Origin: DAOTVD01 sp034437075
Lineage (GTDB): Bacteria > Chloroflexota > Anaerolineae > Aggregatilineales > J027
NCBI GenBank assembly: GCA_034437075.1
Contig: DAOTVD010000199.1
Coordinates: forward strand, 1 to 5,102
Direction of reading: 5' to 3'
Length of the DNA stretch: 5,102 bases
A program made the position numbers and the translations under genes. The notes beneath the pieces were generated by a model. It was not told the origin of the DNA and did no database searches. It worked only from the letters and a program-made list of their open reading frames with translations. Shown here piece by piece: positions 1-5,102 of the stretch. Position 1 is the stretch's first letter. Each line of letters begins with the position of its first letter.

Positions 1-1
1 G

Positions 2-946
2 TACGAAAGTGTTCAAGATGAACTCGCGCAGGTAGAGCAGATCATCCGCGATGCCGCCGTCATGAACCATAAACATCTAGACCGCGCCGTAGAGCAAATT
101 ATCCGCGCGGGGGGTAAGCGCATGCGGCCCATCCTGGCGCTCTTAACCGGGCAATTGCTCAAAGCCCCCCAAGCGCCGCTACGCTCGGTTGCGGCTTCTA
201 TCGAACTGCTACACACCGCCACCCTGGTGCACGATGATCTGATCGACGGCGCGCCCGAACGCCGAGGCGCCCCGACCCTGCACAGCCAGCTTCCCCTGGG
301 GATTACGGTGCTCACCGGCGATTTCCTATTCTCCAAAGCCGCCGCGCTGGCCGCCCAGGCCGAGAGCGTGCGCGTGGTGCAAATCTTCTCCGATACACTG
401 GTCAGCATTTGCCAGGGGGAGATTTTACAGGCGCAAATGCGCTACAAAGTGCCAACCCAGGTTCAGTATGAAGAGCGTATTTACGGCAAAACAGCCTCTC
501 TGTTTGAAGCGGCCAGTTTGGCGGCTGGGGTTGTGGCCACGACACCAGAGGAAACCTTGCAAACGGTCGCGCGATTTGGCCGGCAACTCGGCATGGCTTT
601 CCAGATTGTGGATGATGCGCTTGATTTCGTGGCGACAAGCCACCAATTGGGCAAACCAGCAGGCAGCGATATGCGAAACGGAGTGATTACCTTACCCGCT
701 ATTTATTTCGTCCGGGAGGGGCATATCACCGAAACTGCCTTACTGGAACATCTCTCTAATGAGGATGAACAGGCCATCAATCATTTATTGGTTGCCATGC
801 GTGACAGCGGTGTTGTGGAGCAAGCCTTGCAAACCGCGCGAGACTATGTCCACGATGCAACACAGATGCTCAACAAACTGCCCGCAAGCCATCCGCGCGA
901 TATGCTAAGCAGCTTGGCCGCGTACACGCTATCCCGAACCTACTAA
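2..946 (+). CDS. Polyprenyl diphosphate synthase (trans-isoprenyl synthase family), 5' partial
   Basis: Condenses isopentenyl diphosphate units onto an allylic diphosphate to make a polyprenyl diphosphate, in bacteria usually the side chain of menaquinone or ubiquinone; a cytosolic, Mg-dependent, all-alpha enzyme. Counting from the first full codon (base 2), 314 residues are visible. They show GGKRMRP at 37-43, the first Asp-rich motif DDLID at 78-82 followed by the Arg pair 87-88, GEILQ at 139-143, KTASLF from 163, the second Asp-rich motif DDALD at 204-208, and GKPAGSD...TLP at 217-232. All expected catalytic motifs are intact. The fifth residue before the first Asp motif is Ala, the small residue typical of medium/long-chain enzymes (family knowledge), so a short FPP-type product is less likely. 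The frame is open to the left edge and bases 2-61 encode family-like sequence (DELAQVEQIIRD), so ATG 62 is internal; perhaps only about 10 residues are missing. IspB/HepT-like; chain length cannot be read from sequence. Confidence 0.95.
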   Translation, partial: YESVQDELAQVEQIIRDAAVMNHKHLDRAVEQIIRAGGKRMRPILALLTGQLLKAPQAPLRSVAASIELLHTATLVHDDLIDGAPERRGAPTLHSQLPLGITVLTGDFLFSKAAALAAQAESVRVVQIFSDTLVSICQGEILQAQMRYKVPTQVQYEERIYGKTASLFEAASLAAGVVATTPEETLQTVARFGRQLGMAFQIVDDALDFVATSHQLGKPAGSDMRNGVITLPAIYFVREGHITETALLEHLSNEDEQAINHLLVAMRDSGVVEQALQTARDYVHDATQMLNKLPASHPRDMLSSLAAYTLSRTY

Positions 947-968
947 CCGCGAACCAGAACACCCCTCA

Positions 969-992
969 GAGGCGGTTGCGCGCAACCGCCTC
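969..992. terminator. 24-base perfect palindrome between convergent genes, possible bidirectional terminator
   Basis: The arms GAGGCGGTTG (969-978) and CAACCGCCTC (983-992) are exact reverse complements around a CGCG loop; the loop is also self-complementary, so all 24 bases are palindromic. As RNA it would form the same strong 10-bp GC-rich hairpin from either strand. It lies 22 bases past the stop of the prenyl synthase and starts at the second base of the kinase TGA stop, where convergent genes would share a terminator. There is no T-run after it on either strand, so it is not a textbook intrinsic terminator. It could instead act with Rho, as a 3'-end stabiliser, or as a protein-binding site. 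The hairpin itself is certain; its role is inferred from position. Confidence 0.5.
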
Positions 993-2319
993 ACTCCACA
1001 TCGCAGCTATCCGGTACATCCAATACATCGGAGGCAACCCACCCCTGCGAAGTATCAGACTGAATGAGCCAATAGCCGCTCGTTTCACCGACGACTTCCA
1101 CCGCTTCGCCATCGCCAAACGCAATATTGGCTACTTGTTGCGCATTCGGCTCGGCACGTGCGAAAATTTCATCTTCCAGCCGGACAACACAAGCGTTGGT
1201 TTGCTCGATCGCAGGCGTATCATTACTCCCAGCGGTACTAAACAAAAAAGCGCCCAGAGCCAGCAGCGCAATGATGGCCACTGCCCCTGCCCCGATGAGT
1301 AGGCTCGTGCGGCTTGGGGCGGTGGCCAGCGTATCCGTGAAGTGCGTACCCGTAGCCGTTAGCGGCGACGCCGTGCGAAAGTCAGCGGGCGTGGGCGTAG
1401 AATCAATCCCCGTTTGAAAAACATCTTCCGAGGGAATCTTAGCGATCAGCGTCCGGCTACGGCCTACCACGGCTGCCGCTGCATCCAGATTTTCCAGGTG
1501 GGCGAGTAGATCATCCATGGAATGGTAACGATCATCCGGGTCTTTGGCCATACAACGCAAGATAATTGATTCGATGCCAACAGGCAACGCCGGGTTAACA
1601 GCGGTTGGCGCAGGCGGCACCTCTTTGAGATGCTTTAGAATCGTCGAAATCGGTGAGTCACCCTCATACGGTAATTTGCCCGTGGCCATCTGGTAAAAGA
1701 CAATGCCCAACGAATAGATGTCCGAGCGATAATCACCGGGGTAGCCGCTCGCTTGCTCGGGCGACATATACGCGGGTGTGCCCACCATCGCGCCACTCGC
1801 GGTTAACTGACTGCCCCCTTCACGCAAGAGTTTGGCAATCCCAAAATCCGTCAGCACCGTGCGCTCGCCTTTGTCTAGCATGATGTTCGCTGGCTTGATG
1901 TCGCGGTGCTGCATCCCTTCTTGATGGGCATACCCCAACGCACGGGCCACATCGCCAATAATCCGCACCGTTTCTGCCAAGGGCACAGGCGCGCTAGCCT
2001 GACGCATGACGCCACCTAGGGTTGGGCCGTCAACATATTCGATAATCATGAAATACTGCGATAGCTCGCTATCCAGATCGAAGTCATACACCTGGATAAT
2101 ATGCGGATGCTTGAGCCGGGCAATGGCTTGGGCTTCGCGCTCAAAACGCGCTTGAAATTGCTCATCTCGCGAGAGGTGTCGGTGCATCAACTTTGCCGCC
2201 ACAATCCGATCGAGCTTCGGATGGTACGCTTCATAAACTTCTGCCATCCCACCTTCGCCAATAAGACGGCGGATCTCGTAGCGGTCGCCCAGTTTTCTGC
2301 CAACTAATGATTGTGCCAT
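991..2319 (-). CDS. Membrane serine/threonine protein kinase (Pkn type) with C-terminal SH3b domain
   Basis: Predicted to phosphorylate Ser/Thr of partner proteins and itself, with the kinase domain inside the cell and a small domain outside. The 442 residues show a full Hanks-type kinase at about 14-278: glycine loop GEGGMAEV (21-28), VAAK with ATP-binding Lys43, helix-C Glu62, HRDIKPAN (138-145, catalytic Asp140), DFG (158-160), GTPAYMSPEQ (180-189), SDIYSLG (199-205) and Arg264. HRD makes it an RD kinase, so activation-loop phosphorylation (Thr173, Ser175, Thr181 are candidates) is plausible. A Thr/Ser/Pro-rich linker (about 303-338) leads to one membrane helix (about 339-360, after Arg337). 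The tail (about 375-440) fits a bacterial SH3b domain: FARAEPN, GDGEAVEVVGE, YWLIQ, GWVASDVL. Cys377 and Cys439 bracket it and could form a disulfide outside. No signal peptide; N-in/C-out. Last of three same-strand genes; 54 bases separate it from the CoA-binding gene. The ATG at 2319 is chosen because homology begins shortly after it and no upstream in-frame start has a usable ribosome site. Confidence 0.95.
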   Translation of the reverse strand: MAQSLVGRKLGDRYEIRRLIGEGGMAEVYEAYHPKLDRIVAAKLMHRHLSRDEQFQARFEREAQAIARLKHPHIIQVYDFDLDSELSQYFMIIEYVDGPTLGGVMRQASAPVPLAETVRIIGDVARALGYAHQEGMQHRDIKPANIMLDKGERTVLTDFGIAKLLREGGSQLTASGAMVGTPAYMSPEQASGYPGDYRSDIYSLGIVFYQMATGKLPYEGDSPISTILKHLKEVPPAPTAVNPALPVGIESIILRCMAKDPDDRYHSMDDLLAHLENLDAAAAVVGRSRTLIAKIPSEDVFQTGIDSTPTPADFRTASPLTATGTHFTDTLATAPSRTSLLIGAGAVAIIALLALGAFLFSTAGSNDTPAIEQTNACVVRLEDEIFARAEPNAQQVANIAFGDGEAVEVVGETSGYWLIQSDTSQGWVASDVLDVPDSCDVE

Positions 2320-2322
2320 AAC

Positions 2323-2336
2323 GTTGCTCGTTGCTC
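2323..2336 (-). repeat. Tandem 7-base repeat in the kinase leader
   Basis: GAGCAAC occurs twice in direct succession on the minus strand (2336-2330 and 2329-2323), between the Shine-Dalgarno sequence and the kinase start codon. Seen directly. Two copies of a 7-mer can arise by chance or by replication slippage. Confidence 0.8.
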
Positions 2337-2339
2337 CTT
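2334..2339 (-). promoter_or_regulatory. Ribosome-binding site of the kinase gene, with unusually long spacing
   Basis: On the minus strand AAGGAG lies 14 bases before the ATG at 2319, longer than the usual 5-10. It is the only good Shine-Dalgarno sequence near the start. Its last GAG is part of a 7-base tandem repeat that fills the spacer; with a single repeat copy the spacing would be 7. The second copy supplies a weak GAG at a closer position, which could also pair. Confidence 0.5.
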
Positions 2340-2362
2340 GGTCAGCGCAAGTATAACGAATG

Positions 2363-2368
2363 CCTCCT
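2363..2368 (-). promoter_or_regulatory. Orphan strong Shine-Dalgarno-like sequence
   Basis: A perfect AGGAGG on the minus strand begins 5 bases after the stop codon of the CoA-binding gene and ends 43 bases before the kinase ATG. No ATG or GTG follows at a workable distance; a TTG 12 bases on gives only two codons before a stop, and an in-frame ATT is only 1 base away. It may be a ribosome standby site, a relic of an earlier start, or chance. Confidence 0.25.
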
Positions 2369-2373
2369 GGATT

Positions 2374-2775
2374 TTACAGTAGCTCCTGATAGGCAACTTT
2401 GATACAGCGATCCATCACAATCGGAAGCTGAGCAGCCTCGGCCCAGCGGGCGGCTTCGGGATGGGTGACGCCCAACTGCGCCCATACAGCCCCCGCATCG
2501 CGCGCAATCGCATCTTGCACCACCGCCGGTAAATGCTCAGCCGCACGAAAGACACTCACGATGTCGATAGAACCGGGCACATCTGCGAGCGCGGGGTAAC
2601 TCACATGGCCATCAATCGTGCGCACAAGCGGATTCACCGGATGGACGGTGTAACCCCAGCCGCGTAGCTTTTGCGCAATCTGATAACTTATGCGGTTGGG
2701 CTTATCCGAATGCCCGACCATAGCAATTACGCGCGCCGTCTGTAAGAGTTGTCGTTGTTCATCTCGGGTCATCAT
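2374..2775 (-). CDS. CoA-binding Rossmann-fold protein (YccU / CoA_binding_2 type)
   Basis: A small single-domain protein of 133 residues, the usual length for this family; no membrane segment or signal peptide, so cytosolic. Seen: a first strand and nucleotide loop VIAMVGHSDKPNRISY (16-31), GYTVHPVNP (41-49), a YPALADVP stretch (60-67), DIVSVFRAAEHLP (71-83), AVWAQLGV (96-103) and a closing VMDRCIK (120-126) with Cys124. These match the stand-alone relatives of the succinyl-CoA synthetase CoA-binding domain. Family members are thought to bind CoA or a similar ligand, but a physiological role is not established and I do not assign one. His22 sits where Leu or Ala is more common. The start overlaps the stop of the upstream ATPase gene (ATGA), so translation is probably coupled. 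A second ATG follows at 2772; the first is preferred because its spacing from the ribosome site (10 bases) is better. Confidence 0.9.
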   Translation of the reverse strand: MMTRDEQRQLLQTARVIAMVGHSDKPNRISYQIAQKLRGWGYTVHPVNPLVRTIDGHVSYPALADVPGSIDIVSVFRAAEHLPAVVQDAIARDAGAVWAQLGVTHPEAARWAEAAQLPIVMDRCIKVAYQELL

Positions 2776-5102
2776 GCGCTATTAGTCCTATAAAGCCGGT
2801 TGTAATGTTGTTGGGCGGCGTGCGCCAGCGCACTGAGATCGGGCTGAACGTCATCAGCGGCAGGGGGCAGGAGATCGGGCCGTTGCGCTTGCACTTGGGC
2901 GAAGAGATGCCGCGCGCGCACAGCCGCAATCGAATACGTTATAACCCCCTGCGAGCGCACCAACGGCAAGAGAAGCGGCAACGCCGCCTCATAATCCTCT
3001 CGCGCGATCAATAGCCCGGCCATTGCGCTCACCACAAAACCTACCATCCTCGGATGCCGAATATGTTCTAGGCTTTCCACACCATGAAAAATACTCTCCT
3101 CCGCTTTGGCAATATCCCCTTTATCCAACCAGTAAAAGCCCATGAGCGCATCATGCCAGACTAACGGCCATTCAAGATTAGTACGCCTGACCATTTCGAC
3201 CAAGCCTTGCATCGTCGTTTCGATGTTGTCCAGTTGACCTTCTTGCAAGTCAATCGTGGTCAAATTAGCCTGGATGAATCCAGCCTCTAACAAACTATCG
3301 GGCGCTGTGGTGCGCTCAAGTGCAGTTTGCAGGTAATCTCGCGCCGCTTGGTAATCTTCGCGATACATGGCGTTTTCGCCCAAGCTGGTTAAGACGGAAA
3401 CTTCACGCTGAGGATCGCCCATCTGGCGGCGCACGACCAGAGCTTGCTCTAGCAAAACGTCAGCGTCATCATATTCTTGCAAATAAAACTTGGTCCGCCC
3501 CAGGTCTTCGAGTGAGTCCCCAATCCCACGCAGGTCGTTTAGTTCTCGTCGTAGGGCCAAGCTCTTAGAAAAATAGCCTTCAGCGGTGCTGGGATCACCC
3601 GTAAATAGGGCAATCGACCCCAGCGCACTCAGTGAATGACCAATCCCGATGCGGTCACCCACTTCGGTATGCAAGCGATAGCTGCGATTGTAGAGCTTTC
3701 GGGCTTCGTCATAGCGCCCCATGGTTTGCAATAACCCGCCAAGATTGTTCGCTACGAATGCCATCCCCCGACGGTAATTGATCTGTTCGAACATGGCATA
3801 ACTTTCTTCGAACAAAGCTCGCGCGGCCCGCACATCCCCTAAACTGCGCAGGATTTCGCCATGGTTGTTGCGTAAGTACGCAATCGTGAACGGATGGTTA
3901 CGTTGCATCGACATAGCCACAGCTTGGGCGCTCATGTCGCGCGCGGCTTCCAATTCGCCGCGCAAAAACAAGATATAGCTCAGATTACTCATAACTGAAC
4001 CGCGCATCCAGTTCGGCGTTGCGGGTGTATTTTGCAATTCATAAGCCTCGCGCGCATAGGCTTCAGCTTTGTCATAATCACCCAGGGCAATTTCAGCATA
4101 AGCGAGCCAATTCATCGCCCAACTTCGGGCAACTTGCCGTTCGGGCTGGTTGCACAGCGCCACAGCCTCTAGCAAACGGTCACGCGCCTCTTGGAACTGC
4201 CCCATACGCAAGCGCGCCATGGCTTCATTGGTGCGCGCAACAATATACAGCGCGATGTAGGCCGGATCATCTGCAAAAGCATCGCCTATGTGAGCATAAA
4301 TCGCTTGCGCTTCATCGTAAAAACTGCGGATTTCTTTGTACATATAGAGCGTATACTGCACTTTTTCCAACAAATCGCCACGCTTATGACGGGTTGCCCA
4401 TTCTACTGCACAGCGCACGTTGTCCAGTTCCATATCAATTATGGCCATGGTCGCGGGGGCTTCGTCGCTGAAAAAACGCTCTTCATCATCCAGCAACACC
4501 ATATAATATTGACAATGTCGCGCTAGCGTCTCATCCCGAATATCGGGTTGGGCGTCCAATGCGCTAGCAGCATACTGGCGCAAAAGTTCGTGGATTTCAT
4601 AGCGCCCGCTGGGCAACCTGCGCACCAACGATTTATTGGCCAAACCGGTCAGGGCGCGCAAATTCGCATCCGCGATTTCCTTGGCCGCTTCGCGTGTAAA
4701 GCCACCCCGAAAGACGGACAGCCGCGCAAAGGTCGCGCGCTCGGCGTCGCTCAGCAAGTGCCAAGAATAGTCAAACACCGCGCGGATGCTACGATGCCGT
4801 TCGGGGACATCGCGCATATCCGTTTCCAAAAAATCTAGGCTGGCTTCGACTTCAGCCAGAATCTCCTCAACAGACAACACCTCCACCCAGCCCGCTGCCA
4901 GTTCAATCCCGAGAGGGACACCATAAACCCGCTGGCAAATCGCCACCACCGCATCGCGATTATCATTGGTAAGTTGAAAATTCGGGTTCGCGCGTTGGGC
5001 ACTCTGGATGAACAGTTGCACGGCTCCAAAGGTTTGCAGTTCTTCCGGCGAGAGATAATCTGGGGTTTTCAGCCCTTCGAGCATCAAAATGGACTCGCCG
5101 CG
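2772..5102 (-). CDS. STAND/NB-ARC-like (AfsR/LuxR-type) ATPase with TPR tail, 5' partial
   Basis: Probably a signal-responsive ATPase switch whose TPR superhelix binds a ligand or protein. 776 residues are visible, counted from codon 5102-5100. The first residues (RGESILMLEGL) resemble the segment just after the sensor-1 motif (TSRE-L-L-GE) in this family, so the Walker A and B motifs should lie just outside. Visible parts: ARC1-like GVPLGIELAA (61-70); winged-helix region about 102-175 with RHRSIRAVFDYSWHLLS, FARLSVFRGGF and an MHD-like IHE (170-172) in YEIHELLRQYA; a linker with MELDNVRCAVEWA (224-236); then about eleven TPRs (about 286-725) and a short helical tail. No DNA-binding domain is seen at the C-terminus; an N-terminal effector or DNA-binding domain (for example BTAD/SARP, HTH or kinase) may exist out of view. 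TTG 5087 and ATG 5084 are internal, because the frame stays open and family-like to the edge. The stop overlaps the next gene by 4 bases. Its specific signal and output are unknown. Confidence 0.85.
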   Translation of the reverse strand, partial: RGESILMLEGLKTPDYLSPEELQTFGAVQLFIQSAQRANPNFQLTNDNRDAVVAICQRVYGVPLGIELAAGWVEVLSVEEILAEVEASLDFLETDMRDVPERHRSIRAVFDYSWHLLSDAERATFARLSVFRGGFTREAAKEIADANLRALTGLANKSLVRRLPSGRYEIHELLRQYAASALDAQPDIRDETLARHCQYYMVLLDDEERFFSDEAPATMAIIDMELDNVRCAVEWATRHKRGDLLEKVQYTLYMYKEIRSFYDEAQAIYAHIGDAFADDPAYIALYIVARTNEAMARLRMGQFQEARDRLLEAVALCNQPERQVARSWAMNWLAYAEIALGDYDKAEAYAREAYELQNTPATPNWMRGSVMSNLSYILFLRGELEAARDMSAQAVAMSMQRNHPFTIAYLRNNHGEILRSLGDVRAARALFEESYAMFEQINYRRGMAFVANNLGGLLQTMGRYDEARKLYNRSYRLHTEVGDRIGIGHSLSALGSIALFTGDPSTAEGYFSKSLALRRELNDLRGIGDSLEDLGRTKFYLQEYDDADVLLEQALVVRRQMGDPQREVSVLTSLGENAMYREDYQAARDYLQTALERTTAPDSLLEAGFIQANLTTIDLQEGQLDNIETTMQGLVEMVRRTNLEWPLVWHDALMGFYWLDKGDIAKAEESIFHGVESLEHIRHPRMVGFVVSAMAGLLIAREDYEAALPLLLPLVRSQGVITYSIAAVRARHLFAQVQAQRPDLLPPAADDVQPDLSALAHAAQQHYNRLYRTNSA
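2786..2790 (-). promoter_or_regulatory. Ribosome-binding site of the CoA-binding gene, inside the preceding gene
   Basis: TAGGA on the minus strand lies 10 bases before the ATG at 2775, within the last codons of the ATPase gene. It favours the first of two adjacent ATG codons (the second would be 13 bases away) and, with the ATGA overlap, suggests re-initiation by ribosomes ending the upstream gene. Confidence 0.5.
2928..4247 (-). other. Eleven-unit TPR array in strict 40-residue register
   Basis: This is the part of the ATPase gene coding for its TPR superhelix. The turn position between helices A and B (usually Gly before Asp/Glu/Arg-Tyr, as in MGRYDEA or LGDYDKA) falls at visible residues 301, 341, 382, 422, 462, 502, 542, 582, 622, 662 and 702. 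The spacings are 40, then 41, then eight times exactly 40. Canonical TPRs are 34 residues; 39-40 residue forms are known in MalT-like regulators and in TPR_12-type proteins. The units are diverged (for example, the turn residue is Gln or Glu in units 7, 8 and 11), so this is an old array rather than a recent DNA duplication. The residue counts are direct; the fold is inferred from family knowledge. Confidence 0.8.

Noticed and set aside
62..64. ATG as the start of the prenyl synthase
   Set aside because: The frame is open to base 2 and the 20 codons before the ATG encode sequence typical of the family N-terminus; the true start is outside the window.
13..408. 131-codon open frame on the minus strand opposite the prenyl synthase
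   Set aside because: Ser/Arg/Cys-rich, low-complexity translation with no family likeness; it lies opposite a gene with all catalytic motifs, so it is a shadow of that gene's codon bias.
976..1302. 108-codon open frame on the plus strand opposite the kinase C-terminus
   Set aside because: It would start inside the palindrome, has no ribosome site, and lies opposite the SH3b and membrane-helix codons; no sign of a real protein.
2350..2378. Promoter for the kinase: TATACT (2355-2350, minus) with TGTAAA 17 bases upstream
   Set aside because: The -10 matches five of six bases but the -35 only three of six, and the element overlaps the end of the previous gene. It is too weak to call without transcript start data, though an internal promoter is possible.
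4019..4471. 150-codon open frame on the plus strand inside the TPR-ATPase gene
   Set aside because: Its translation is rich in His, Cys and Arg with no domain-like pattern, while the minus strand encodes clear TPRs.
5082..5087. TTG/ATG as the start of the TPR-ATPase
   Set aside because: The frame stays open to the edge and the extra residues (RGESI) match the family; a start here would leave a STAND protein without its nucleotide-binding core.
1..5102. CRISPR array, tRNA, rRNA, insertion sequence or riboswitch
   Set aside because: No spaced direct repeats, cloverleaf, transposase or terminal inverted repeats were seen; the gaps between genes are only 44 and 54 bases.
2772..5102. The TPR-STAND protein as an anti-phage defence ATPase
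   Set aside because: No effector domain, nuclease, mobile-element genes or defence neighbours are visible, and the visible sequence resembles AfsR/MalT-style regulators as well; it cannot be decided without the N-terminus.

Overview
The window (5,102 bases, moderately GC-rich) is almost wholly coding. It looks like bacterial chromosome, most likely from the Chloroflexota (Anaerolineae-like). That placement is an inference from the style of the proteins: an AfsR/STAND-type ATPase with an RHRSIRAVFDYSW segment followed by a long TPR tail, and a Pkn-type kinase with an outside SH3b domain. No rRNA or other taxonomic marker is present. I see no mobile element, CRISPR array, tRNA or rRNA.

Layout: on the + strand, bases 2-946 hold the 3' 95% or so of a polyprenyl diphosphate synthase gene (isoprenoid quinone side chain), whose start lies left of the window. 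Its neighbour is convergent. The 44-base gap holds most of a 24-base perfect palindrome (969-992) that begins inside the neighbour's stop codon and may end transcription from both sides. On the - strand, reading from the right edge, are three genes in the same direction: (1) a large STAND/NB-ARC-like ATPase with about eleven TPRs (5102-2772, 5' end outside the window); (2) a small CoA-binding Rossmann protein of the YccU type (2775-2374), joined to the first by a 4-base ATGA overlap; (3) after 54 bases, a membrane serine/threonine kinase with a C-terminal SH3b domain (2319-991).

Working together: the three minus-strand genes probably form one transcription unit, at least the first two, which look translationally coupled. 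Two of the three are signalling proteins: a sensor ATPase with a TPR ligand- or partner-binding superhelix, and a transmembrane kinase with a possible wall-sensing outer domain. The job of the CoA-binding protein between them is unknown. The prenyl synthase belongs to quinone biosynthesis and is likely independent.

Nothing here is clearly a new system. The points most worth a second look are the strict 40-residue TPR register, the 7-base tandem repeat that stretches the kinase ribosome-binding spacer, the long palindrome on the kinase stop codon, and the unseen N-terminus of the ATPase, which would decide its function.
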